Assembly (NCBI RefSeq): GCF_003626695.1
Contig: NZ_RBAH01000033.1
Coordinates: forward strand, 26,041 to 90,040
Direction: 5' to 3'
From: Paenibacillus ginsengarvi
Lineage (GTDB): Bacteria > Bacillota > Bacilli > Paenibacillales > NBRC-103111
DNA length: 64,000 nucleotides
A program made the translations under genes and the position numbers. Each line of letters begins with the position of its first letter. Positions within the stretch are counted from its first letter, which is position 1. The notes under the pieces were generated by a model. That model searched no databases and had not been told where the DNA came from. It worked only from the letters and a program-made list of their open reading frames with translations. Of this stretch, positions 52,729-61,113 are shown in pieces.

Positions 52729-55014
52729 ATGGACAACGAAGAATTAATAAGTGAAAAACTAAATCTTCACGGTAAATGGAGCCGAAGAGACTTGCTGGCT
52801 GCTATCGGTGTAGGGGGCGTTACCTTCGCTGCAACCGGCGGGGTGACCCAAGCTTTTGGTCAGGCTAATTCGGCAGCATCGGTAACTTCAGCGACATACG
52901 GAAAAAGCTCTGGAAATCCCCATGATCAAATTGGAGATTTATCTTCCTTAAGAACGGCGGAAAAATCCAATCTGGTCGGTGCGATCAATGAAACGCACTC
53001 AAATTTGGAAGCGATTACAGCTCCAAGCGTCGTTGATTCTATAACTGAATTAACAGCTTTCGAGGCATCGGACAAACAGATTGTAATTGTAAAAGCATTT
53101 TATGAGGGTTCAAAAGTAGGCGGGGGCAAGTTTATGTTTGCACTCGGTGACACGGCTGCTCCGGATAACGTTTATCGCTTTGCTGGTGACGGAGGCATAT
53201 GGTATCGCTTAAACTGGAAAGATCCGGACATCTTTGATGCTGGTATCAGGGCTGACGGAACGGATGAGACGCTAAAGTTTAAAGCATTACTCAAAGCGGC
53301 AGCCTATTATTTTGGAAGTGCGACTATTTCTTTGCGGGGCAAAAGTATAAAACTAACAGATTTTGAGCATCCGTCCAACATCACGCTGTATAACGGGGGG
53401 CTGGACTTCTCGGAATCAACGGCAATACTTGCCGACAATAAGATTTACAACGCGTTTATTATCGGCGGTAATCGCACCGGCAGGACGTCTGACCCGGGTG
53501 GACAGGTCGCTTATGCCGCTTTAGATGAGCTCAGAAATATCGGTTACATTCGTATTGCCTTCAAAACACCTCCGGCAGGGACATACAATTTCTCTACTGA
53601 CATTATGTATTTTCATAAGCTGAAAGGGTTCAAGCTGGTGAACTGCGACGGGGAGGGGATTAATTCTAATCGTATTTGTACGATTGTCGGCGGACCCAGC
53701 GGCACTGTAACAAGCAATGACATCCCTCTGTTTGATCTTATCGATCCCGTCAATGGACGGTCCAGCGATATTGTTATAAAAGATAATAGCTTTGATGCCG
53801 GAAAAGCTTTTGGCTTCAATGCTGCAGGGCAGCGCTTAATTGTTCCGTCCATGCGTCTAACCGCCTGTGAGAACATTGATATTTCAGGAAACCGTTTTAA
53901 AAATTTCAATTTTGGAGCATTGGTTGACGCGTATTCAAGAAATGGAGCCATTTACAATAACACGGTAAGCATTGATGATGATGTTTTGGATGTTTGGTTA
54001 AGCACAGCAAGCCGTACGGATCAGGGTGGAATTTACGCCGGGCAAAGCGCTTACCATATGGATGTTTATAACAACACGATACACAACTTTGTAAATAAGG
54101 GTATTTATTTAGAAGGGGTAAGCTATGCAAACATATACGGAAACCGCATAACTTATTCTCCATATGCCAAGTCTTTGACTATTCCGATTTTTCAAGGAAT
54201 CAATTTGCAGCCCAATATTCGCCAGCATCCGTACACATCAGTTGCAGGGGTTCAGGCTGTCCATGTATTTGATAATTTTATTGATGAGGCAAAATCACCG
54301 TTTCTAATGTCGAGCGGTATTAGTTATTCGCTTAAAGATATACATGTGCATGACAATCAATTCAGATCTAAAAACGGTTTACCGTCGATGCAAGTAACCA
54401 GATGTTTCGATTCGGCATTTAGCAACAATGATTGTTGGGGAGGGCTGCTAGTAGGCGAAGCCGACAACTGCTCGTTTATCGGCAACAATTTCAATACCCC
54501 TTCTAATTTCGCGCTGTATTTGACGGGAGCGGAGAAGGTAAACTTACGATTTGAGGGCAATGCGTTTGTAGCGAATGCGGGTCAGGCGATATACAACGGC
54601 ACGGCATCAACGGCGCTTGTTGAACTTTTTGGCGGCAAAATACAAGCGAAAGATGGCACATCGGCGGCACTGCGAAACGGCAGCGGCGCGGGAAAAGTTC
54701 GTGCCTATGAATTTGTAAATGGCGTGACCGAAATGCGCCAGACGATCAGTCAGGCGGTTAATTTGGCAGCAGGTGCAAGAACGGTGATCACTCAGGCCAT
54801 TCCAGGGCTTAAAGTAGGATGGCTTGCTGAGGCTAAGCTTGGATCTCTTGGTACATTTTGGACAAGCAGCTCGATTGATTTGACGCTAAAAGCAGGTGTA
54901 CGTGCTGGCGAGGTTGATATTTTGGTGAGAAATGAGGGGGCGGCGTCCGTAAATTTTACACCTACTTTCTTGCTGGAATACAAATCACATTTGAGTAATG
55001 TATACACGAACTAA
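52729..55014 (+). CDS. Tat-exported right-handed beta-helix protein
   Basis: This 761-aa protein has a twin-arginine signal (SRRDLL, residues 18-23) before a hydrophobic stretch (AAIGVGGVTFAATGGV), so it is exported folded. After a linker (NLVGAINETHSNLEAIT, also seen at the start of phage-tail-like and pectate-lyase-like proteins), residues about 175-600 form a beta-helix of the pectate lyase/GH28-like type. N-x-I/N-N turns recur in that part (NNTIHNFVNKGIYLEG, NNFNTPSNFALYL). A beta-sandwich-like domain ends it. ATG 52729 follows TTAGGGGTG. A catalytic site cannot be named; a role in cleaving or binding polysaccharide is inferred. Confidence 0.8.
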   Translation: MDNEELISEKLNLHGKWSRRDLLAAIGVGGVTFAATGGVTQAFGQANSAASVTSATYGKSSGNPHDQIGDLSSLRTAEKSNLVGAINETHSNLEAITAPSVVDSITELTAFEASDKQIVIVKAFYEGSKVGGGKFMFALGDTAAPDNVYRFAGDGGIWYRLNWKDPDIFDAGIRADGTDETLKFKALLKAAAYYFGSATISLRGKSIKLTDFEHPSNITLYNGGLDFSESTAILADNKIYNAFIIGGNRTGRTSDPGGQVAYAALDELRNIGYIRIAFKTPPAGTYNFSTDIMYFHKLKGFKLVNCDGEGINSNRICTIVGGPSGTVTSNDIPLFDLIDPVNGRSSDIVIKDNSFDAGKAFGFNAAGQRLIVPSMRLTACENIDISGNRFKNFNFGALVDAYSRNGAIYNNTVSIDDDVLDVWLSTASRTDQGGIYAGQSAYHMDVYNNTIHNFVNKGIYLEGVSYANIYGNRITYSPYAKSLTIPIFQGINLQPNIRQHPYTSVAGVQAVHVFDNFIDEAKSPFLMSSGISYSLKDIHVHDNQFRSKNGLPSMQVTRCFDSAFSNNDCWGGLLVGEADNCSFIGNNFNTPSNFALYLTGAEKVNLRFEGNAFVANAGQAIYNGTASTALVELFGGKIQAKDGTSAALRNGSGAGKVRAYEFVNGVTEMRQTISQAVNLAAGARTVITQAIPGLKVGWLAEAKLGSLGTFWTSSSIDLTLKAGVRAGEVDILVRNEGAASVNFTPTFLLEYKSHLSNVYTN

Positions 55015-55058
55015 TAAACTGGCCCCATTCCTGGGGAATAAAACAGCGACAGTCTGGG

Positions 55059-55545
55059 ACTTGCGCGCCTAGCCAAGCTGGGTACAACTTGCCTGTGAAA
55101 GTCCGGTCGGAGTAAGGGCCAAGCTGCTCCGTAGCTAACAGGCGGCTTGGAAGAGAGATCTTTCGGTCGAAGCCCTGTGATGCGAATCTGCAGGCCGTAA
55201 CATGAAGTAGTGAATCCTGCCGCACCGTCAACTGTAACCCGATACTGGGACAAGAGAGTGCCGAGCCCCCGAGGTCATGGGCGAAGGCCATGGAACGAGC
55301 CAAGAACTTGGAAACGCAGCGCGGAAGAACTCTCCGGTGTAAAGGGATCGGTATGTAGAGACAGTTGCGCTTGGAACTAGGGAGACCCTCCCCTGCACGA
55401 CGCAAGCCGTAAAGAACAATCCTATAAGTCGAAAGATGAAATGGAACGTTGAAGGGAGTCGGAGGGGGGCGTAGTACCAATGAAGCAAGGACAACACAAC
55501 CTTGCCGAGGGAAGGACCCCTGCTTCGTTCATGTGTGAAAAGGAG
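55059..55545 (+). mobile_element. 5' part of a group II intron (truncated)
   Basis: The stretch begins near GCGCGCCTAGCCAAGC and shows the conserved domain I-III run of bacterial group II introns: GCCTGTGAAAGTCCGG, GCTAACAGGCGGCTTGG, GAAGTAGTGAATCCTGCC, then GGCGTAGTACCAATGAAGC and GGACAACACAACCTTGCC shortly before domain IV. The reverse transcriptase/maturase gene and domains V-VI are missing; after about 55545 the sequence changes abruptly to a VOC-like gene. The exact 5' boundary is uncertain by a few bases. It cannot splice or move by itself. Confidence 0.8.
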
Positions 55546-55570
55546 GTGCGAGCGAGTGCAGGGACGCGGC

Positions 55571-55893
55571 AGGCATTGTCTCATTTTCGTCAAACCATAC
55601 GACGACAATGTGTGGGGCTTCCATTTCTTCGAACGCCCGATCGAAAAAACGACACTCGGCGCTTCAGACACACACCCACAGAGCTTCGTCCCCCATGTTG
55701 CTCTGCGACTACCAGACGGAACTAGCGCACATGCCTTACGCGAGCGTTTGAGCAATGCCCATGTCTCCATCACAGACATTCCTGAACTGGGATCATTTGT
55801 TTTTTTGATAACAATCATTTGTGTTTAGAAGTCCTGGCCCAAAGCATGCCACACACACAGATGTGCGAGGTGAGAAAGGTCGGTTATTACTGA
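55571..55893 (+). pseudogene. VOC (glyoxalase-like) family gene, 5'-truncated and frameshifted
   Basis: The frame reads FVKPYDDNVWGFHFFERPI, then PHVALRLPDGTSAHALRERL and IPELGSFVF, as in VOC-family proteins (betaalphabetabetabeta module). At the T7 run 55800-55806 the frame is lost. One more T would give FFDNNHLCLEVLAQSM and a stop at 55891. The 5' end is replaced by group II intron sequence, so a deletion has joined two unrelated genes. Confidence 0.7.
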
Positions 55894-55899
55894 TACATT

Positions 55900-56802
55900 T
55901 CAATTTGAGATATTTAAATTAATGCCCGTTTTCGCTGATTGGGCATAGTACTCGATGAGAAAATCGCGAAACCTGCGCGCAGCGAGGGAGAGGTACCGCT
56001 TCTCATGCCATATGATTTGGAAATTGCGCTGGCAAACGGGGAACTCAATATGCAGCAAGCTTAGCGTGGGGTTGGGACCACCGCAATTTCCTACAAGTGC
56101 AACGCCAAGACCGGTCCGGACAAGACTTGCAATGCCAGCAGGCTCGTCGACCCGGCAGACGAAGTTAGGCGCTATCCCGGCTTCTTGAAAAAACAAATCG
56201 TTCATTTTCTGAAAAGGAAATCCCTCCTTGTATCCGATAAACGGGTCCTCCGCCAGTTCATTTAACCGGATGCTCTTTCTTCCGGCAAACCGGTGTCCTT
56301 GAGGAACAGCCAAATAAACCTCTTCCTTCAAGACGGATACCGTGCTAATGTCGGGCCGATCGATTGGCAGCGCCGTAAAGCATAGGTCGACCCCGCCTGC
56401 CTCCACTAACTGCGTCATCTCTTCCATTGACGCCTGTGTAATCCGAAAGTTGACTTCCGGATGAAGCGCGAGAAATTCGCCTAGCGCATCCGATAACCGG
56501 TCCAGCGTCGAGGTCGCGAGGTGAATGCTCCCTTGCTCGAGTCCCGCCAGCTCGGATACTTCTTTCCTTCCTTCTTCCAGTAGGGCGAGTGCCTTCTCGA
56601 CTTTGTCCAGAAACGCCTTGCCGAACGTATTCAGGCGAATTCGGCCTCCATGCCGGTCGAACAACGGAACCCCTACATCTTCCTCCAGCCTCGAAATCGT
56701 CTTGCTCAACGCAGGCTGCGCAATTAACAACTCCTGCGCCGCCTTAGTCATGTGCTCCATCCGGGCAACCGTTCGAAAATACCGCAACTGCAGCAATTCC
56801 AT
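55900..56802 (-). CDS. LysR-family transcriptional regulator
   Basis: This 300-aa regulator has an N-terminal winged helix (residues 1-60) with MTKAAQELLIAQPALSKTISRLEEDVG and a C-terminal periplasmic-binding-like effector domain (about 90-295). Length is standard. ATG 56802 follows AAAGGAGAG. It is divergent from the FMN reductase/quinone oxidoreductase pair, with a T-N11-A-type inverted repeat between them. The usual arrangement is a LysR protein activating the divergent operon in response to a small molecule or oxidative signal. Confidence 0.93.
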   Translation of the reverse strand: MELLQLRYFRTVARMEHMTKAAQELLIAQPALSKTISRLEEDVGVPLFDRHGGRIRLNTFGKAFLDKVEKALALLEEGRKEVSELAGLEQGSIHLATSTLDRLSDALGEFLALHPEVNFRITQASMEEMTQLVEAGGVDLCFTALPIDRPDISTVSVLKEEVYLAVPQGHRFAGRKSIRLNELAEDPFIGYKEGFPFQKMNDLFFQEAGIAPNFVCRVDEPAGIASLVRTGLGVALVGNCGGPNPTLSLLHIEFPVCQRNFQIIWHEKRYLSLAARRFRDFLIEYYAQSAKTGINLNISN

Positions 56803-56831
56803 ATGCGTCTCTCCTTTCCATATACCCGAGT

Positions 56832-56858
56832 ATATAACCTTTATGTTTTAGGATATAT
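56832..56858. promoter_or_regulatory. Probable LysR operator
   Basis: ATATAACC (56832-56839) and GGATATAT (56851-56858) form an inverted repeat with one mismatched pair and an 11-base spacer. It lies 29 bases upstream of the lysR start codon. This is the T-N11-A pattern known for LysR-type binding sites. Confidence 0.6.
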
Positions 56859-56959
56859 TTCTGTTTATCTGTACGTAATTGTAAAATAAAACATGTAGCG
56901 AGATCAATTGCGATTTCCGAAAAAAGTATCACATAGGACAGAAAGGAGGGCTCACTGCC

Positions 56960-57070
56960 ATGGAAGGCGCAGCCTAGCAACAAGCCAGCACGAAATTGAT
57001 TCGGATTCTGGCCTTCACGCTGGTCATCTCCGTCTTCTTTTCTATTTGGTGTCGGTTAAAAGGAAAATGA
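56960..57070 (+). pseudogene. Relic of an MFS transporter gene
   Basis: ATG 56960 with AAAGGAGGG upstream opens MEGAA and meets a TAG. The same frame then reads QQASTKLIRILAFTLVISVF, like the start of DHA-type MFS transporters, and ends after FSIWCRLKGK in TGA. Nearly all of the 12 membrane helices are missing. It would have been the first gene of the LysR-controlled operon. Confidence 0.5.
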
Positions 57071-57109
57071 CCTGGAACAAACAAACATGGATTAATGGGA
57101 GGAACCCAA

Positions 57110-57655
57110 ATGAAACCATTAAGTATTGGCATTATTTTAGGAAGCACACGCCAAGGACGCGTAAGTCCGCAAGTAGGAAATTGGGTTAAAGAAATGGCCG
57201 ATCGACGCGGAGATGCGATTTATGAAATCGTGGATATCGCAGATTTTCAATTGCCTTTTTTTGGTGAAGGTACGGGTCAGGAGCCCGGATTAATCGCTTG
57301 GTCAAAAAAGCTATCCAACTTGGACGGGTTCGTATTTATTGTCCAAGAATACAATCACAGCATTACGGGGGCATTAAAAAATGCCCTGGATTCCGCACGA
57401 GATGAATGGAATAATAAGGCGGCCGGTATCGTCAGCTATGGTTCAACGGGCGGAGCCCGCGCAGCCGAACATTTACGCGGAATCTTAGGAGAATTACTCG
57501 TGGCGGATGTTCGCGCACATCCAACGTTTTCGATATTTACGGATTTTGAAAATATCCAAACTTTTAAACCTGCCGAACTGCACGTTGATAAAATAAACAG
57601 CATGTTAGACCAACTTATCGGATGGAGCGGCGCATTAAAAACGTTACGGTCATGA
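57110..57655 (+). CDS. NAD(P)H-dependent FMN reductase
   Basis: This 181-aa flavodoxin-like reductase has the phosphate-binding loop IILGSTRQGR (residues about 7-16) and the isoalloxazine-contacting segment VQEYNHSITGALKNALD (about 78-94), both diagnostic. It reduces quinones, azo compounds or free flavin using NADPH. ATG 57110 is preferred over the ATG five codons earlier because GGGAGG stands 7 bases before it. It is followed 34 bases later by the quinone oxidoreductase gene. Confidence 0.9.
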   Translation: MKPLSIGIILGSTRQGRVSPQVGNWVKEMADRRGDAIYEIVDIADFQLPFFGEGTGQEPGLIAWSKKLSNLDGFVFIVQEYNHSITGALKNALDSARDEWNNKAAGIVSYGSTGGARAAEHLRGILGELLVADVRAHPTFSIFTDFENIQTFKPAELHVDKINSMLDQLIGWSGALKTLRS

Positions 57656-57689
57656 CGCGACAAATAGGGATAAACAGGAGGATTGTACG

Positions 57690-58604
57690 ATGAAAGCAGC
57701 AGCATTTCGTTTGGTCGGCGGACCCGAGGTTATGGAGGTCATGTCGTTTCCCGATCCGCAGACCGGTCCAGGGCAAGTCAGGATCCGGGTGAAAACGGCC
57801 GGGGTACAGCATTACGATTGCAGCGTGCGGAGCGGGTGGACTCCGCAGGGCGTTGATATTCAGCTTCCGCAAATTCCGGGCAACGAGTTCGCGGGCATCG
57901 TTGATCAAGTGGGCGAAGGTGTTACCGGCCTTCACATAGGCAGCGAGGTGCTCGGCTTCGCGCTATTGAATTGTTACGCCGAATACGTGGTCGTGGGGGC
58001 TGATCAAATCGTAAGTAAGCCCGGCAGTATGAGCTGGGAAGAGGCAGGCGGGCTGACCGGCAATGGCCAGGGTGCGTATATCGCCATGAAAGCCATCGGC
58101 GTTGGACCGGGCGATACGGTGCTGATCCATGGCGCAGCCGGATCGCTTGGAGCTTTTGCGGTACAGTTGGCGAAGGAGTGGGGGGCCAAGACGATCATCG
58201 GCACAGCCAGCGAAAGCAACCACGATTACGTGCGCTCGCTCGGGGCTATCCCGATTACATACGGGGAGGGGCTTGTCGAGCGAGTGCGGGCGCTGGCGCC
58301 GAACGGCGTCGACGCCGCGTTCGACACGGCCGGGGCGGAAGCGGTGCGTGCCTCGGTCGAATTAGTGCAGGACAGAAACCGTATTTGTACCTTTGTCGCT
58401 TACGACCTTATCGAGGAGCTTGGTCTCCGTGTCATCCGCGGCGAGCGCTCCGCCACCCGTCTGGCCGAGCTCGTCGATCTGCACAGTAAGGGCAAGCTTC
58501 GCATCCATATCCGGCAGACTTTCCCGCTTGAACAGGTCGCGGATGCACACCAACTGATCGAAACGAGGCACGGCCGCGGCAAGATTGTCCTCACCATTGG
58601 CTAA
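57690..58604 (+). CDS. Quinone oxidoreductase-like NADP-dependent dehydrogenase
   Basis: This 304-aa medium-chain dehydrogenase of the zinc-free quinone oxidoreductase group has GNEFAGIVDQVGEGV near residue 70 and the cofactor loop HGAAGSLGAFAVQLAKEWGA at about 148-167. There are no zinc-binding cysteines. It probably reduces quinones or reactive carbonyls. It is likely co-transcribed with the FMN reductase under the divergent LysR protein. Confidence 0.9.
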   Translation: MKAAAFRLVGGPEVMEVMSFPDPQTGPGQVRIRVKTAGVQHYDCSVRSGWTPQGVDIQLPQIPGNEFAGIVDQVGEGVTGLHIGSEVLGFALLNCYAEYVVVGADQIVSKPGSMSWEEAGGLTGNGQGAYIAMKAIGVGPGDTVLIHGAAGSLGAFAVQLAKEWGAKTIIGTASESNHDYVRSLGAIPITYGEGLVERVRALAPNGVDAAFDTAGAEAVRASVELVQDRNRICTFVAYDLIEELGLRVIRGERSATRLAELVDLHSKGKLRIHIRQTFPLEQVADAHQLIETRHGRGKIVLTIG

Positions 58605-58694
58605 GGAGAGGCGGAGATCTGTAGAAGTCAAGGGAGCGGAATACCTATTCTCTTCTTCCAAATTGGAGAACCGTGTCACACGCAGGGCTAAACC

Positions 58695-58753
58695 CACCTA
58701 ACTTAGGTGTCTTTCGATTTCGCCCTATTTATGATACGGTGAACCGTATCATA
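58695..58753. promoter_or_regulatory. Two orphan operator-like palindromes
   Basis: CACCTAACTTAGGTG (58695-58709) is a perfect inverted repeat with a one-base centre. At 58730-58753, TATGATACGGT and ACCGTATCATA form perfect 11-base arms around two bases, the shape of a TetR-family operator. No TetR gene and no intact gene directly follow; the next item is a terminator. They may be left over from a deleted gene. Confidence 0.55.
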
Positions 58754-58797
58754 GATGACAGGTCATCGTTACGCTCACGGAAAACGATAGCTCAATT

Positions 58798-58823
58798 AAC
58801 CGCCTCTTCACAAAGGCGGTTTT
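58798..58823 (+). terminator. Rho-independent terminator
   Basis: AACCGCCT and AGGCGGTT form an 8-bp stem around a short loop, followed by TTTC. It lies 45 bases after the TetR-type palindrome, with no gene in between. Confidence 0.75.
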
Positions 58824-58858
58824 CTTAAGTCTAAATCAAGATTAGAATAGCCTTCATT

Positions 58859-59050
58859 TCAAAAATGCAGTTTGATCGATCTTTTATGAAGGGGATAAAA
58901 CCATTTGACGCCGCTCGGTGTCAATGTGTCTGCGATCAAATGCGAGAGGTAACCTACTATAGTGACCATCATAATTCCTTGAATTTGAAGCTGGTGCTCC
59001 AATTCCCACCCGATACCTCCCCACCAGAGAAGGGCCCATACGGTATGATA
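58859..59050 (-). pseudogene. C-terminal relic of a YdjM-type membrane metal-dependent hydrolase
   Basis: The minus-strand frame ends VTIVGYLSHLIADTLTPSGV, then KWFYPLHKRSIKLHF, a close fit to the C-terminal part of the YdjM/YfhO-like inner-membrane hydrolase family (G-Y-x-SH-x4-D-x3-P-x-G). It opens without a start, after a TAA at 59053-59051, so the N-terminal part including the HRGxTHS-type metal motif is missing. Confidence 0.65.
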
Positions 59051-59069
59051 TTATGCCGATGAATTAGAA

Positions 59070-59843
59070 CTAGGGGATATCTTTAAACTTGGGCAATTTA
59101 CTATTGTTTGTGTACCCGGAATCGTAAGCAATCTTTATAGCATCTGCCAAGCCGGACGTATAATTCACGACTTTTATTTTACCGCGTACTAGGACACTTT
59201 TTTCGTAACCATTAGAATAATAAAGCAAATCGTTTGTTTCATGAACTAAATAGTATTGTCTTTCAAGCCCAACTTTTTGACTCTTCACTTTTGTATTCAA
59301 GATTTTCTTAGCTCTGCCCAACCGGGCTCCTTCATGGATGTCAATTCCCCAGTTCTCTTGGCTGCTATTATCTAGAATCTCATAACCGACCACTACTTTT
59401 TTATCTACACTATTCGATAAAGTTAAGATATGAAGAAATGTACAATCCGTTTCAGGTTTATTTTTATTTGGAATAGCTTTATTGGATGACCTGCTTTTGG
59501 AAGCATGCTTGGTACCTTTCCGAACGCTTTTTATACTCGGATCAATAGAATGACCCTCCGTGTCGGTACTCGTTCTCGCCTTCTCCGTTATTAGCTTTCC
59601 AATCAGCTCAAGTGCTATCTCCTGCTTCATCTTTTCCATACCTTCTGATAATTTTATGGCCAGGTCTTGTTCTAGCTTTTTCTCCAATTCCGACTTATCT
59701 ACGCTCTTATTATTCATTGCCTTTCTGGGAGCTGTAACTTTCCGTCTCTTGTTTGTCTTGGTAGGACGTTTAGGTTTCGTTAAAGAATGAATGGTTTTCT
59801 TTAACTTTTGTAGTAAGGACATCTGTCTACGTTGCTTTGCCAT
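59070..59843 (-). CDS. Basic protein of unknown function, 257 aa
   Basis: I do not recognise the family. Residues 1-45 are very rich in Lys and Arg (SLTKPKRPTKTNKRRKV). Residues about 50-90 form a charged, probably coiled helix (KSELEKKLEQDLAIKLSEGM). A second basic linker follows (about 110-130), and the C-terminal half is a strand-rich domain (VVVGYEILDNSSQENWGIDI through YYLVHETNDLLYYSNGYEKS). There is no signal peptide or membrane segment. ATG 59843 follows AAGGAGGAC. The AT-rich codon use matches the THEP1 gene next to it, with which it is divergent. The basic N-terminus suggests nucleic acid or polyanion binding. Confidence 0.7.
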   Translation of the reverse strand: MAKQRRQMSLLQKLKKTIHSLTKPKRPTKTNKRRKVTAPRKAMNNKSVDKSELEKKLEQDLAIKLSEGMEKMKQEIALELIGKLITEKARTSTDTEGHSIDPSIKSVRKGTKHASKSRSSNKAIPNKNKPETDCTFLHILTLSNSVDKKVVVGYEILDNSSQENWGIDIHEGARLGRAKKILNTKVKSQKVGLERQYYLVHETNDLLYYSNGYEKSVLVRGKIKVVNYTSGLADAIKIAYDSGYTNNSKLPKFKDIP

Positions 59844-59995
59844 ATTGTCCTCCTTGTAGTAAAACCTGAACTAACCGATCTGCTATAAAAGTCATGGTAA
59901 CATATTTCGCACCGTAATAATAATCTTATGTCTTTGGTAAGGAAGTCGTCAGGACCTAATACCACAGATGGCTATCATTTTAGGGGAGTGAAAGG

Positions 59996-60523
59996 ATGGA
60001 AACCTGTTTCTTTTTAACCGGTAAACCAAGAGTAGGTAAATCAACAGCGATAAAGCGCATTATTCAACAAGTTGGTTCTGAATATTTTGGTGGTTTTTAT
60101 ACGGAAGAAATACGAAGCTCTACTGAGCGCATTGGATTTAATTGCGTCTCGCTTTCTGGTGAAACTGTATGCATTGCAAATGTGGATAGTGAAAGTTTAT
60201 TTCGAGTGGGGAGATACGGGGTTGACATAGCGGCTTTTGAAAATATTGCTTTAAAGGGAGTGGAACGTTCGTTAAATACGAAGAATATTACAGTCATTGA
60301 TGAGATAGGCTTCATGCAGATGTTATCCGCACCATTTGAAGCTTTGATCTATGAAGTAATTTCAAGCTCTAACCATCTTGTCTTAGGGACGATTTGTGTG
60401 GATAGTCATCCGAGCATTGACAAGATCAAGGAATTATCCAGGATAAGACTATATCATCTGACCGAAGAGAATCGTGAGACGGTAACAGAACGAATAAAGA
60501 ATGATATTGTTAAGTTCTTGTAA
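59996..60523 (+). CDS. THEP1-type nucleoside-triphosphatase (NTPase)
   Basis: This 175-aa P-loop NTPase has Walker A GKPRVGKST (residues 9-17), the FGGFYTEEIR segment (about 32-41) and Walker B NITVIDEIG (about 97-105), which together mark the THEP1 family (nucleoside-triphosphatase, cancer-related NTPase fold). It hydrolyses ATP/GTP and other NTPs; its cellular role is poorly known. The ribosome site GGGGAGTG lies 7 bases upstream. A possible small membrane protein follows in the same direction. Confidence 0.9.
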   Translation: METCFFLTGKPRVGKSTAIKRIIQQVGSEYFGGFYTEEIRSSTERIGFNCVSLSGETVCIANVDSESLFRVGRYGVDIAAFENIALKGVERSLNTKNITVIDEIGFMQMLSAPFEALIYEVISSSNHLVLGTICVDSHPSIDKIKELSRIRLYHLTEENRETVTERIKNDIVKFL

Positions 60524-60541
60524 GAGGGTGGGAGGACAGGA

Positions 60542-60757
60542 GTTTCGGGTGGAATCACTACAAAAAAGCAGCTTTATGTTGGATTAACCACCTTCCCAAT
60601 ATTAATATTGGGATCTTGCTTCATCCTAATTGGAACTTCTTATTTATTCGTTAGGATTGTTCATTTAATTATATTTATAGCTTTGTCTGGTAGTTTAGGA
60701 GCTTTCGTAAGAGAAGTCTTTGTTTTAAGAGAGAAGAAACAGCAAATAAGTAATTGA
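60542..60757 (+). CDS. Possible small two-helix membrane protein, start unresolved
   Basis: A frame of 72 codons encodes two hydrophobic helices (LTTFPILILGSCFILIGTSYLF and IVHLIIFIALSGSLGAF), then a charged tail (VREVFVLREKKQQIS). No ATG, GTG or TTG lies at a sensible place; the strong GGAGG at 60531 points to a GTT codon at 60542. Either a rare start is used or the N-terminal end has been altered. It lies 18 bases after the NTPase stop. Confidence 0.4.
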   Translation, partial: VSGGITTKKQLYVGLTTFPILILGSCFILIGTSYLFVRIVHLIIFIALSGSLGAFVREVFVLREKKQQISN

Positions 60758-61113
60758 TCGGATGCGAAAGCGTGGAGCTGCCTTAAGGGCAGTTCTGAGT
60801 CCGTTGAAGTAAAGGGCAGTTTAATGGATAGATGATACAATATTTATTAGTGCTGAATTATCGTTTACAACAGGGAAAAACTAAAAGAATAATTGCTTCT
60901 CCCACTTACTGTGTACTCTTCGATTTTGTCGATGATCGCACTTGGCCAAGCTTCTGAAGGCGCAAACGGTTCATGGATCCCTCCAGACGAGCGTAAGCAC
61001 CTGGCAGGCAAGGAGACTTATATCGGCTAACAAAGGGTCAGTCTTGCAACTTTCTCCAAGTGGCGGCGTTTAATGCTATGTTCGCATTTTCCTGAAAAGG
61101 AGTATCCTCCCAC
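60758..61113 (+). other. Intergenic region, weak signals only
   Basis: The region holds an imperfect ACTGCCC/GGGCAGT-type repeat near 60779-60820. It also holds a 45-codon frame (TTG 60893 to TAA 61030) reading SMIALGQASEGANGSWIPPD, without a ribosome site. The latter could be the joined ends of a deleted gene but I cannot assign it. No promoter for the next gene was convincing. Confidence 0.3.

Noticed and set aside
55059..55545. Active group II intron
   Set aside because: The maturase gene and domains V and VI are absent.
58865..59062. 65-codon plus-strand frame
   Set aside because: The minus strand here encodes a recognisable YdjM-like C-terminus, so the plus frame is a shadow of that relic.
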